A stretch of 64,000 nt of DNA, from NCBI GenBank assembly GCA_013396915.1, contig VWZL01002560.1, positions 1-64,000 of the forward strand, written 5' to 3'. The notes under the pieces were generated by a model that did no database searches, was not told the DNA's origin, and worked only from the letters and a program-made list of their open reading frames with translations. The translations under genes were made by a program, and so were the position numbers. This stretch comes from Stercorarius parasiticus. Lineage: Eukaryota; Chordata; Aves; Charadriiformes; Stercorariidae. Shown piece after piece: positions 9,251-22,416 of this stretch (within the stretch, counting starts at the first letter, position 1; each line of letters starts with the position of its first letter).

Positions 9251-12200
9251 CATGCCATCCCATGTTTCTTTTAACTTGCTACAGAGTTCGGTGAGGAGGT
9301 GAAGCGATGGTTCCCAGGCCTGGCTCTCCCTGCCTGTTCCAGACAGAGCAGTGCCGTGCCCTCCGCCACAGGGCACACGCCAGACCCGGCAACACCAGCA
9401 GGACGAATGTGAGGGGAAATAAAAGGTAAAAGCCATTATTTCAAGAGATTTATTTTAAGGAATATTGTACCCCAATACCCAGCACATTCTGAAAGGTGAC
9501 AAAGACCCTTCGGACAGGTATGCGCCCCAGTGGAGGTGGGTTGACTACCACACATCTCTGTGCTCTGTGTTTCTTTCCAGTTTACACAGGTACGATCCCA
9601 AAGAGCACGGGTGCATCCCAGCTGCTGGGTTGAGAACAAGCCTGAAACTTTGTACACTCTTGACTTTGCTGGAGTCTTTTTTTTCCACCTTTTAAAATCT
9701 CCACTGTATAGTTTTGGAAAAACCTCTCCATTCAGTTGGGTCATTGCATTTGGGATGAGGTCCATGATCAGAGGGAAACTGTGCATGCAGCGGTGACCTT
9801 CTGGGCTCTGCACGGATTTTTATCCTCAGGGCCCTTGCTGAGGTACCCGCTAGGGAGACAGCTGATGTTTAGGTCATAAAGTCTGTAGTTATGTTGTGTC
9901 CATGTCCACATATAGTATGTGCAGCTGGTTCTCAACAGCAAGTGCAAGCGCTCTACAGGACTGCTCCGATTGTACCACGCTACTTGCTGATGCAGACAAA
10001 ACCTAAGTCTAGGATGAATTCCAGACACTGGACTTCGACTGACCTCATCTGCAGAGACCATTGCACAAGGAAATCATAGTACAAGACCACTAGATGGGCC
10101 CCGTGGAAAGCAGAAGTGTTGGTTGCAAGGAGCAATACACCAATGACACAGCAGTAGCATGCTTCAAAATTTTGTAAGATACAAAACGTCTCCAAATGAC
10201 CAGATAGATACTAAAAAAAAATGCCAGTATTTGCGATATTAGTCCTGTGTCCTCCTTTATGCTATCTTGTGCAGTCTGTCCCTGTTGTGCAAAAGCCCTG
10301 CTTTTAATGATACTCTGAGGGAGGTATTCTGCCACGTCAAGTCAAGCCCAGGTGCCTGCCAAGTTGCCGTCAGCATGCTGGCTGTTGTAGATACCATTCT
10401 GGCATGGCCAGCTCTCCCCTATAATATATAGGCAACCTAAGTTTGGAAATGAGCACAGTGAAAGGTTGTACCCCTACCCAGCAGTCTACTTTCCTTCCCC
10501 ATTCTGTACCTGGAGGGGCATAATGTGCCCGTGTTCACTACTCCACCACTACTTATTGATGGAAGCTGAAATCCATGCGATGTTTAAATTAAGTGGGCTG
10601 AAGAATGGAACGTGTCTTCTGGTATTCCTAAAAAGATTAATATGGCCAGGGCACCTTTGGGCATAGGAACTTGGAAGAACTCATGGATCAGCTAATTTCT
10701 CTTTGAAGCACTTGGAAATTAAGTTAATGAAGCACCATGGGGCTAGGCGATGAGCAAAAGCATATCTTATCTTTTGATTAATATTCCAGAGGGATTTAAT
10801 CAACCCCAGTGGCTGATGGCCATACTTACTCAAGTAAAATAAGAAAGACAGAAAGGAAGAGTCAGGAAACTGAGATGGGAATATTGTCAAAAGTTTCGTG
10901 CTTTTGAGTACTCTGAAACTAATTGACCTGCCCACACCACTTAGAAGCTCTGAATTATTGCTTTGAGACATTTTATATATAGTCTTCCAGTGTGCCTGCT
11001 GCTAGGACAGGACATTATGACCCTTAAATACAAAATAGCAGCAGCCAAAGGGCATAAGAAAGCTTTACTCAAGAACAAATTACAGTTACAATAAATGTAT
11101 AAAATGTTATACTTGCTCCTATACAGAATCTTATAGGTCACTTCGCAGCTAAAGCCATTTCACTAAACCAAAAATGTTCAATAAACCAAAACTACGAAAA
11201 ATTAATGTTTCTCCTCTCCCTATGCTTGATTGGAAAATCTTCTACTAGTCACAGTATTTTAAGTTATTTTTCTTATCTCTGAGCTGTGAGGAACATGAAA
11301 AAATTTTTTTTTCAATTCATCCACCTGAAGAAACAAACTCACTGGTTTTGAGATGCAAATCTTAGGCAATATTTGGTTAGGATTATCCTTTTGCATACCA
11401 TTTATCATGACAGTTTTCCTTAGGTCCAACTGAAGCCAATTTAGTGTGACTTTGGTAGGATCTGTACTGGCAAGGTGTTGAGGAACTTACCTGTATGTTA
11501 AGGTGCTGTTCAAACACAGATACAATAAGATCAACTTCTGTGGTACTTTCTTTTGATATACCTGTAGGATTACTACTTTATTCCTTGCCTGTCCTCCAGC
11601 ATGTGAAAATGTTGTCACATTAATTGTAAGCAAATAAGGCTTACAAATATTCTGGGGGAGGGTTCTTGATGTACCTACTAAATGCATGCTGTAAATTTAC
11701 TCAAGTTTGGGATTTGGGGAAGGGTGGGGAAAAGTTGCCTCAGTGGCAGTTTTTGCAGTAGCCTTTCATTCCTCTGAGTCACAAAGCTAGTTTGATAGGT
11801 GATTGGGACAGGAGCTTTCAAACTCTTTTCGTTAGAGGATAAAGCAAAGGTGAAACCAGTTATGTCACTTTACAACCCACCAGAGGAACAGCCAGTTTAG
11901 TGTGGAGATAACACTACTGTAGTGTCTGAGAACATCTTTTCTAGCTTGTCAAATAAAGGTGTGTTTACTTACAGCTGCCAGTCTTTGTTACAATTTTAAC
12001 TGTGAAAGAGTGGATGCTCCAATGCATGGAGTTCTGCTGTGGAATTGGTGACAGGCTGGCTGAGAGCTTATATGCCAAAGTTCGAGGGGAGGCCAACAAG
12101 GGAACATCATGGGGGTCAGCTGCTACTGACTGCTCTCTCAAGATGAGCGAATGGATGAAGTCTTCTTTAAACAACTAGAAGAAGTCTCATGATTACAGGT

Positions 12201-12278
12201 CCTTCAGCACGGGAGTGGATAAGCTAGTGAACAGGATGCCAAAGATATGGCATATAAATTCTTAGAGCTTTTAAAAAA
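9250..12278. other. Upstream intergenic stretch 1, no recognised gene
   Basis: The first part borders the CpG island. Between 9436 and 10335 four overlapping minus-strand open frames in different frames occur in sequence of moderate GC, none recognised. The rest (10340-12278) is AT-rich and holds nothing I can name. Confidence 0.5.
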
Positions 12279-12400
12279 GCCTGAACGAAGCCCTGTGCAA
12301 TGTGATCTAACTTGGACGTTAGCTCTGTTTTGAGCAGGAGTTGCTCTGAATTGACATCCTAAGGTCCCTTCTAACATTTTTCTATGATTCCATGATTCTA
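12279..12400 (+). mobile_element. Degraded CR1 3' end
   Basis: The sequence has the order expected near the CR1 3' end: gtgatctaacttgg, gttagctctg, ttgagcagga, then aaggtcccttctaac and the tail tctatgattccatgattcta. Substitutions and small deletions show it is old. It is 5'-truncated, as is usual for CR1. Confidence 0.85.
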
Positions 12401-14746
12401 ATGGAGAGCTGCTTGTGGATTAATATGTGATCTGCTTTGTAAATTTTAGTTTGTGTTTCTCTATTACAAATTTGTGATACAGATAGCGAAATGAAAAGAC
12501 TTGCCTAGCTCCCAAGGGTTCTGTAGGATTAAATCATTTATTTTGAAAAAAGTAAAGAAATTCATGAGTTCCAAGACTCTATTATGCTATAGAACCACTC
12601 ACTAATTAAATTTGAAGTGTTTCTGATAGAAGGTATTGTTATATGCTTCATGAGCGAATTAAATTAGATGTATTGTTGTAGTGTGTCAATAGACGAGCAG
12701 GAAATGAAACCTAGAAGACTTTTCACCTATGAAACTTTTCTTAGACTTTGTTCTAGGTCCATATTTTCGAACTATTCAAAATAACAGCTTCCCACTTTTT
12801 AGTCATAGAATAAAAGGCATGCAAATAATAAGTAGGTTTATAACTCATGTTTTCCTTTCCCCTACTATATACTCTTCTCATATTTCAATAGAAATTGCAT
12901 AGCTAAAACTTTCTTAAGGGCCTAGAAATCATGCTGCTTTTGTTTTTCACATTACTTCAGTGGTTCTGAAATATCCCATTCTGCAAGGTGACACATATGC
13001 TTATGTACTGGAAACAAAACTTGAGCTTTCTTAATATCTTTCTCCCTATAGGTCTCTGTATAAAGAAGTCAGAATGCTGCCTCTGCACCTACATGAAGCA
13101 CTGAGCAATGATAAAAGGAAATGTAAACAGCACCTCCCCGATTTCAATTTTTGGTAGTCAAGTTTATTAGCTTTCTGTGTTGAGTTTGTGCCTTGTCCCT
13201 GTGTTGTGCACTTAGAGATCTGTGGAGTATTTGAATTGCTGCGATAACATTCCTTCAGCTGGGTCTCTGTTGACTATCAAAAAAAGCAGCAGTGGCAGGG
13301 CTGCTTTCTGACTGTAATGGCACACTCATTTTGTCCTCCTTTTCTCTTCTGAGTTCCTTTGTCTATACTCTTTCTTCTTCTCCCAGCTCTTAAAGTTCTG
13401 CAAAGGAATCCATTCTTATGCCGTAATGAAAATGGTAATGAACTGGCCGTAGTAACGACCTGCACAGGTGCGCTCTTCTTTTAACTCCCTTCTGTCTTGA
13501 GTGGTGACATTAGTTACTCTGTCAGAAGTAATTATGCTTCCATCTTCTGGGGCTTGCTAATGAAATGCTGGAACATTTTAGCTTCTACAGAAGTCATAGA
13601 GGTGCATATCCATTTATTTGCAGAAGGGAATCTGGTTATTCAAATAATACAGCATTTTGGGGTAGTACATTGTAAATGGAGGAAGGTACTGTGAACTAGT
13701 ATAAAGGCCTCTAAGGATCTGTGCTACACATGGAAAGACCTAAGTAATTCTGAATTGTGATAGAGATTTTCTCAGCCCCAGTGTTGTAAGATGCAGAAGG
13801 ATAAAGCTAAGTAAAGATGCCTCCACTGGTTTAACAGCTTGCCATACTGAATGAGGGAGCTTTTGTTGTTTACTCCTGCTGTTGGCTTCACAAGTGAGTT
13901 CTCTTCCCAGTTGTGATGCCCACTGAACTGCTCATGAACTAATTCATTAGGCTTCATCAGTATGGCACAGAAGACTATTTACTTCTCTCAACTTCAGTTT
14001 GCTGCTGGATTATGGTGCTGAATTGGCCCGTGGAGGAGTCAGACAACCTGAAGACAGGGCAAAAGGTGGCCCAGGGAGTATCTGCCCATTTTGTGGCAAC
14101 AGAATGTTAAATCAGGTCAAGCTGCCCTGTGTTAATGTCACCATGAGAATATAAATGGTCTGTTATTACTGGAAAATTAACTCCACAATAGCTGAACTGC
14201 TTTGAATTTTTCTGTGGATTGAGAACATGTTTTTACAGAAAGGCAATTTTTTCTGTGCCTGTTTTCAGCTTTTTCCTTCCCGTAACTTTCACATATAGCA
14301 AGCACAGATTCTTCTGGTGGTTTAAGCAAAGACTGGGATGCCAATGTGGAAAACAAGGAGAATAGAGCAGAATTAATGATGTATACATGGAAATCCTCTC
14401 GGGTGTTACAGGATAGTTGATATCAAAATATGTGGCTTTCTGCTCTGAGAAATCCATAAACTGCAATTTAGTCATGTTGCAACTTCCTTAAGATGAGCAT
14501 TCAGACCATTTTTGCTTTCCTCATAGCTTCACTGGAGTGCTCTGAAACCTACTAATATGCTAGTTTTTGCATGCTACAAGGAGCAAAGGATTAGAGGGTT
14601 TTTTTCTGTGCTTGCCTACACAGACTTCAATTTTATTGCCTGTTAAATAACTCTCTTTACTGATAGTGAGTCACCGTTAGCCAATATGTATTCTTCGAAT
14701 TTTACAGAATAGAGGTGTTGCTGTGTTATCATTGTTATGTATCTTC
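12401..14746. other. Intergenic stretch 2, nothing recognised
   Basis: Unique-looking AT-rich sequence between two CR1 copies. Open frames are all under 81 codons and resemble no known protein. Confidence 0.5.
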
Positions 14747-15340
14747 GAATCATAGAATGGTTTAGGTTGGAAGGGACCTTAAAGATCATCTAGTTCCAAG
14801 TCCCCGGCCCTAGGCAGGGACACCTCCCACCAGACCAGGTTGCTCAAAGCCCCATCCAGCCTGGCCTTGAACACTTCCAGGGATGGGGCATCCACAACTT
14901 CTCTGGAAAACCTGTTGCAGGGTCTCACCACCCTCACTGTAAGGAATTTGTTCCTAATATCTAATCTAAATCTACACTCTTCCAGTTTAAAACCGTTACC
15001 CCTCATTCTATCGCTACACTCCCTGACAAAGAGTCCCTCCCCATCCTTCCTGTAGGCCCCCTTTAGGTACTAGAAGGCTGCTATAAGGTCTCCCTGGAGC
15101 CTTCTCTTCTCCAGGCTGAACAACCCCAACTCTCTCAGCCTGTCTGCATAGCAGAGGTGCTCCAGCCCTCTGATCATCTTCGTGGCCCTCCTCTGGACCT
15201 GCTCCAACAGGTCCATGTGCTTCTTGTGTTGGGGACCCCAGAGCCGGACACAGTACTGCAGGTGGGGTCTCACCAGAGCNCGCCCCACACAGGTTGGTGT
15301 CGTTGGCAAACTTGCTGAGGGTGCACTCTATGCCACTGTC
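14747..15340 (-). mobile_element. CR1 fragment interrupted by an assembly gap
   Basis: On the plus strand it begins with the reverse-complemented tail gaatcatagaatgg, then ttggaagggacc, and runs through the 3' UTR into the end of ORF2 (minus-strand residues such as [15 protein letters not shown]). At the N at 15280 it jumps to sequence from further upstream in CR1, near the reverse-transcriptase DD motif. Comparison with the copy at 20.7 kb suggests about 300 bases are missing at that N. Confidence 0.92.
15280..15280. other. Single-N gap inside a CR1 copy
   Basis: CR1 sequence on the two sides is non-contiguous within the element; about 300 bases are likely missing. Confidence 0.85.
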
Positions 15341-18300
15341 TTTTGGCAATTTTGTCTGCTCCTGCCTGTTTATTCTTTAAGATCTTCTATTGCAGCTGGA
15401 AGAGATTTAGTATGCGTAGTCAGAAGCGGGGATCCATTTCAATTCTGTTGGTGAACAAGACATAGCAGACTTTAAATTTAAAAAAAAAACCAGTTAAAAA
15501 TAGGCACCAGTGTTAGGGACATTTGTGCTTGTTGTGTGATTGCATCGTAATGCAAAATATGAAGCTTATTTTTTTAATAGTTTCCTGTTGTGAATTTTGT
15601 TTTCTCAGAAATGAGAAGCTAATAATTCTCAGTGGGATTTTTTGTGGTCAGATGTAAGAAATAAATATTTGTTCCAGAAGTTTACAATGTTTGTTTCAAT
15701 TTTTGTCCTATTCAGGATAATTCTGTGGTTGAAGATTTCATACTCTTTTATTTCTTTCTTATTTGTTTTATTATATGGAGAAATTAGAATACTTGGCGTT
15801 AGATAACGTCATTTCTCCTGGGTAGTTTGAAGCACTTTATGCAGAGTACTTCTTTTAATCCTCACTGAATCTGAAGTACAGAGTCTTTCTGACTTCTCTG
15901 AGGTCACTGTAGTAGACAGGAAGGTCTCTGATTTCTCAGCCCTGTATCCTGACCACAAGACTACAATAACTTCCATGAATCCGAAGCCTGTGGTATTCCC
16001 TAAGTCTACACTTGACTTTCAGATGATGAGCTAACTAGTTCTTGGTCTTTGCAACTGCTGTTACTGAAAGGCAAGTTGTTCTGACAAAGATGGTTGTGCA
16101 CAGCGTGCATGTAGAAAAAATGTTACCCTGGAAAGTTCCACTTACTGTATTGTAATTTCTGCTGTCAGTAAGAAGTGGGGAGGGTTTTCTTTCCCCCCAT
16201 TTGTCTGCATATTTCAAGCAATGTGTTTCCTTGAAAAATATCCCAGGGGCTCAAATGAACTGTCCCCCAAACAGACACCTAAATACTTCACTGATTTTCA
16301 GTACTGCATGCAAATCTGTAGCATTGGCCCGAATCATAGCAGTCTTATTCTCTAGTCTCTTTAAATAAAGAAACTGCACTGGTGTGAAATTGGAATGATA
16401 CACAAGTAAATCAGACTCCTGAACTTTGTGTAATCACCACGCGAAGGACAAATTGAAGTACACTCAACCTCCTGATAAAAAAAGCAATTGAGAGAGCAAT
16501 AAATGGATATGCAGCTGTAGAAAAAAATATGAGCAAAGGACAGAGTTCAGATTAAAGACAGAAGCTGAAGAAAGGCAAGGCAAGAAATAAACAATGCTTT
16601 AAAATAACTCTTGTGAAAGTCCTGCAGTTTAAGGGGAAAAATGCTCTCTCCTGCCCTGACCTCTAAAGAGAAGTCATTGGTTCTCTGAAACTCAATGTGA
16701 AAAGAAAGTGCTAACATCTATTTCCCTATGTTCAGTCAGTGAATTTGATATTGTTTGAAGAAAGAAATTCACTTAAAGAATTTAGTCATGTTGGCTGTCC
16801 TATGCAGCAGTGTAAGGAAAGCCCTCTTCTGCTGAGGCCTTTTACGTTAAAAATGTATCATTCTAACACAGCTTGAAAAAAGCACTAAAATAAATTGATT
16901 GAAATGAGGGTCTGGCAGATTCTAGGGTGAATGAAATTGGATCTGTTGGGTCCACTTATTCCCTCAGTCACTATGAGATTAATTACTTCAGTTGTAAACA
17001 TCTTTCCTTCTTCTCTTGTTAAGAGATACCTTTATAATTCCAACGCCTCTGTGATTCAGTTAAAATTACATCTCAACCTTCAAGTATGAGGTCAATGAAA
17101 TTAGTGACTGAGGAGACCTGCCGTGTCTACTTTTTTGTTTCTTTGTATGTGAATGGCAGGCACAAGAGGGCAGGTCCCATTCATGACTTGGTCTATTTTC
17201 ATTGCTGAATGTCATTATCACAAAAAAAGATCTCCTCACACGTGCTTCAATTGCTATGTGAGAAGTGCAAAGCGAATGCATTTCCTGCACCTCCATAGTG
17301 GAAGACTGAAGTGAAAGAATGTATGGTAGTAGGTACATAAGGGAATCAGTTGAGTATGACCTACCTGAATCTTAATGGTGACACAGAATTCAGCTCTGTC
17401 AAAGTATTTAGCGTTACAGCATTTAACTCGTAAGTTCTTGCCTTTCAGCGGCTGCTGATGGTCAGTGAAATTGGTGTAGACTTTTAGGTTTTGTTGCTGA
17501 AAGTCTACTAAAACAAACCCATTGATAACAACTTAGAGGATCTTTCGTGGTTGCTAAGAAGGAGCTGTAAATGTTGGCTGTTTTCCGCATCCAAAACTGT
17601 GAATATGATCATCTGAATAAAATTGCATTAGTTTTCTGTAGAACGTATGTGACATTTCATATGCTATATTATTAATTAACCTACAGCCTCAGGTGGGACT
17701 GGTGCTATGCTTATGTAGGGATGCCTGTGAAATGTCGCACTGCAACCATACATACCTCACTGAAGGTTTTATATGAGTATTTTACCAAAAGGTGTAATCA
17801 TTTCTTCCTCACCTGAAGAGCTTAAATAAAGGCAGCCTGACTTATTATAGCACGCGATTGAGTCCTTGGAGAAATTGTGTTCTACATTCTAAACCCATAG
17901 AGTGAATCCTTTAGACAGTCCTACAGAGGGGTTTAAAAAAGAAATGTTGCCAATGGCAACATGTTCTTCTGTTGGAACAAGCCAAAGTTATTTGAAAAGA
18001 CAGCACAGAAATAGGGAAGCTGAGGAGAATGAATGGAAAGCTTGTGTATTGGTGTTTTGAAAATATAAATTAAATGGCCTTAAATTGCATCAGTCCTTCT
18101 TTTGATGCTCTTGGCCACTGCAGTATCAGCTCCCTGGACATCACAGTCAATCAACACCATCTGATATTGTCTAACAATATTGTCTAGATTCTACAGGACC
18201 TATGATGTGCTGGTCCAGGGGTGGTGGGGGTGGCAATGTCTGTAGGGTTGGTGTGCTACTAGGCAAAGGATGAGGACCATGCAAGAATTTCTTGCTCTTC

Positions 18301-20682
18301 TACATGCAACTACTTTAAGTCTTTTTAGAGCTAGTTTACAGAGAGTAAGTTACATGTGGGAGAGTGAAGGAGAATGCAACAATTGAAGATTTCTGGAAGC
18401 AAAATGTAAAAGAGAAGAATTAAATTTCTGAGAATTGCATATCTAAGTAATGAATATATAAGTAATTAATCTTGGAATATGTTATACATGTAACTAACCC
18501 TGAGAAAAAAAAGAAAATAGCGATAATACACACATGTTCTTTAAAAATGCTGTTAAGAAAGCATGACCGAGAGCTGGGAATATTTCCTTATTTTCCTGTA
18601 CTATTTACATTTAGCCACCAGATGGCAACCACAGACTGCCCACCAATCTCAGCATATTCGCTTCCTATTTATTTAACTTCTATGACCCCAGACCATACGC
18701 TGGCAGAGCCGCTTTGCTTTCAAGGAAGTCAGCAAAAAGAAATACAACTATAAAATGAACATCACGGGTTTGATTCTTCTAATTTCGACTTATACTTGCT
18801 TTATATAAGTGCAGCTACAGCATTTGCAATTTGAGAAAGTGAGGAATCAGGCCTGCTGAATTCGTATGTGTGCAAAGATGTGCCTATGTAATGCATTTAA
18901 ATCTGTAGAGTAAATTCATTCTTTGAGAGTTACATTCTTCTCACAGCTTTTTTTCTGGTCTGGTTAGGTAAGGTCAGGTCAGGTCCTCAGCTTGTGGAAA
19001 GAGACAATGATACACATTCAATCAAATTATATTGGCCTAAGCTAATGAAAACAATAGTCCTAGTTTTACAGCATCTGGTGACATGCAACCTACCAATTAC
19101 ACTGACGCCCATTAAATCTCACCACCATTCTCTCTTTCCTTCCTTCTTATGCCTTCTTTCATCCCCCATGACACCTACTCAGTGGGAGATACAGCAGTAC
19201 TATAGCATACTTGGAGTATTCCTCCTATGGGGAGCCTACTAGGATGCCATCTCCTTGTTTCAGCCTAGCATTCCACTTTTAACTTATGTTAAAAAAATAC
19301 CTCTGTTCTTCCACTCTGACATCATCAGTAGCATGAAAGCTGAACTCTGACTTGTGTATCTTGAAAGCAGATGCTTAAATTCTTCAGTCAGAGAGGTAAT
19401 TGTCATAATTTTGCAGAGATGGAATTCTGCTGGACTGGACCCTGTGCAAATGTATCATGGGATGGGACCTTCTTAGAAGAGGACTTACAGTCTAAATAGT
19501 GTGGGGGAATTATCAACGGGATAAGCAGGGACACATCCCAAATCACAGAGGGAACATACAAAGAGCCAGCATTTTAATATTGTAATGCCCTTGCTGCTCC
19601 AGTGGATAGTTTGGGTAGGCAGCCTGGGAGGGGCCATACATAACAGAGATGTGCACAAAACAAAATCAGGCCTAGTGACTAAATGACATTTTTTTCTTTC
19701 CAGAAGAAATCTCTTGATATTCGTGGAGTTTCTCTGTATTTCCTAGATGCAAAGAAGGGCAGCAAATGTCTCTCTAAATCTAATTGGACTTTGGCCAGTA
19801 TTGAGAGTACTGATCTACAAAGATTGTACATTCTACATTTCTACATTTTTATTTGGTCCTTTAAATACCTCTTTCCTTAAAAGAAGAAAAAAAAAATATG
19901 CCTTCAAAGGAAGTTTAAATCCAAAAGAAAATTTTGCATAGATGACTGTATGACAAGAAAGGGTGCTGGAACTTCCCCAAAACGGCTTTGTAATGTAGGA
20001 TGGTGCAGGGTACGGTGCGGGGTTTGTCTTTTCTCTATGGAAAAAAAAATCAAAACTTTTCACATTGTTGGAGATTTAGGATGTGGTAATGACTGGGGAA
20101 TCTTGCACTTTTGTAGGCTGAGGAAGTGACAAACCAAGTAACTTTCTTCAGTCACCATGTGGTGTGGACGAACAAAGGGAGAGTTTCCTCCTTGCTGCAG
20201 AACTACTTTTCTATAGATAAAACTAATCACTCTCCAGCACAACATCCTGGCCATCAGCAAGCTCCTGGCTCGGCAGGTTCTAGTGCCACCCTGAGGTTAC
20301 TCCAGGCTGATGGAAATCAAGTCATGTATAAGCTTAAATGGAAAATGGTATTGGAGTACTGGGGTCACAGTGTCTCTTTAACAGGACAGGGCAGTGTGCT
20401 TTTTAACCAGGATCCTGTTGGACTGTAAATCTGTAGCTGAAGTGCAGTGCCACAGGCTCTTCTCTTGCTGTTTTTACCTGATGGAAAGGTGCGGCATGGT
20501 GGCGGGATGCAGCTCAGGTCAGCTAGTTGTAGCCAACACATTAAATCAGTTAGCAGGAAGCAAGCTGTGATGATGACCCTTAATGTACCTAGAGGGAGCA
20601 CAGAGTGAGAGCCATTTGCATGGGTGTCTCATAGTTATGCCTTTTCTCTTACACATTGGCTCAAGAAGAGTACAAGAGAACT
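15341..20682. other. Intergenic stretch 3, nothing recognised beyond one possible old SINE
   Basis: AT-rich sequence with short open frames only (100 codons at most). A weak MIR-like block lies at 15860-15975. Short words near 16270 and 16380 resemble very old amniote repeats but are too eroded to call. Confidence 0.45.
15860..15975 (+). mobile_element. Possible second MIR-type remnant
   Basis: Fragments such as gacttctctgaggtcact, then tctcagccctgtatcctgac and cacaagactaca follow the general order of a MIR core and its tail, but with much lower similarity than at 60.15 kb. This may be chance. Confidence 0.3.
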
Positions 20683-21714
20683 AGTGGATTGAGAACTGGC
20701 TGAATGGCAGAGCTCAGAGGGTTGTGATCAGCAGTGCAGAGTTCAGTCGGAGGCCTGTAACTAGTGGTGGGTCCAGTCTTGTTCAATATATTCATCAATG
20801 ACCTGGATGAGGGAACAGAGTGTACCCTCAGAGAGTTTCCTGATGACACAAAACTAGGAGGGGTGGCTGACACACCAGAAGGCTGTGCCACCGTACACCG
20901 AGACCTGGACAGGCTGGAGAGTTGGGCCAACAGGAACCTAATGAAGTTCAACAAGGGCAAGTGTAGGGTCCTGCACTGGTAGAACCCCATGCACCAGTAC
21001 AGGTTAGGGGCTGACCTGCTGGAAAGCAGCTCTGCAGAGAGAGACCTGGGAGTCCTGGTGGACAACAAGTTGACCATGACACCACAATGTGCCCTTGTGA
21101 CTAAGAAGGCCAATGGTATCCTCAGGTGCATTAAAAAGAGCGTGGCCAGCAGGTCGAAGGAGATCATCCTCCCCCTCTACTCCGCCCTGGTGAGGCCACA
21201 TCTGGAGTACTGTTTCGAGTTCTGGGCTCCCCATTCAAGAAGGACAGTGAACTACTAGAGAGAGTCCAGAGGAGGGCTACAAAGATGATCAAGGGACTGG
21301 AGCAGCTCTCTTATGAAGAAAGGCTGAGAGACTGAGGTCTCTTTAGCCTGGAGAAGAGAAGACCTGAGAGGGAACCTTATCAATGCTTATCAATATCTAA
21401 AGGGCGGGTGTCAAGAGGGTGGGGCCAGGCTCTTTTCAGTGGTGCCCAGTGACAGGACAAGGGGCAACGGGCACAAACTGGAACACAGGAAATTCCCTCT
21501 GAACATAAGGAAAAACTTCTTTACTTTGAGGGTGGCAGAGCACTGGAACAGGCTGCCCAGAGAGATGGCGGAGTCTCCTTCTCTGGAGATACTCAAAACC
21601 TGCCTGGATGTCTTCCTGTCCAACCCGCTCTGAGTGACCCTGCTTTGGCAGTGGGTTTGGACTAGAAGATCTCCAGAGGTCCCTTCCAACCCCCAACAAT
21701 TCTGTGATTCTGTG
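20683..21714 (+). mobile_element. CR1 copy with decayed reverse-transcriptase C-terminal part
   Basis: This is the longest plus-strand CR1 copy here, about 1.03 kb and 5'-truncated within ORF2. It starts at wiENWLNG-type sequence and reads [12 protein letters not shown], then FPDDTKLGG, where the usual FADD catalytic box has Pro for Ala but keeps both Asp. It continues through LVDNKLTMTPQCALVTKKA and LVRPHLEYC to the 3' UTR and an attctgtgattctgtg-type tail. Frameshifts upstream of the start of the open part, a TAG after LHW near 20980 and one near 21258 make it non-functional. Confidence 0.95.
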
Positions 21715-22378
21715 AGGCTGAAGCAGGGTGATGTCTTGATTCTGTAAGCAGCTATTTCGGTTTTCTTATCCTTGGTTTTGGTCTGAAGACTGATCTTCAA
21801 AATGGACGTGGCTATGAAGTTGATTCTTAAGTATCCATTTGTTTCAGTTCTACCTTAAACAGCAGCCTACACATTTGGAACGCTGCATGGATGAGAAATT
21901 ACAGGCCCACTTCTTTCTTTCCCACATATTTCATTTGCTGGTAGCTTCTCTGAAAGGCTTTATCATTGACTGCTTCGTGACCTACTTTATTTCACATGTG
22001 TGGAGCGGGAAGGATTTCAGCAGTTACTGTTCATTCTCTTCTGGATAGAAAAGCTGGCAATACTATCTTTATTTTTGTCTTAGAAAAAAAGAATGTTATT
22101 CACGTCCTAAGGCAAGGTCATCATTTGCCTTCAGTTCAGGTAATGTGAAAGAACATGCTGTTTAGAGCTTTTTCTTTGAATATTAACTGCCAGTCCTTCA
22201 CTAAGATAAAAGATGCTTCATCCTTGTATCTTTAGGTTGTTTTGAGTCCTACATGGATACCCTGAGCTGTGATGCCTTTCTGTTTCTAGTCTTGAAGATC
22301 AGGTGGTCAGGTGGTCAGTCTTGAATAGCTAAGCGACTGTTCATTTCTGTTAGAACTTTTGAAACTTCCTAGTGTCCT

Positions 22379-22416
22379 AAAAAAATACAAAAACAAAACA
22401 AAACAAACAAAAAAAG
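22379..22416. repeat. A-rich simple repeat (CAAAA-like)
   Basis: A run of caaaa and caaa units of about 38 bases. No element body that would make it a retrotransposon tail was recognised upstream. Confidence 0.8.

Noticed and set aside
9250..9440. Divergent gene sharing the CpG island
   Set aside because: No plus-strand coding exon or convincing first-exon structure could be recognised.
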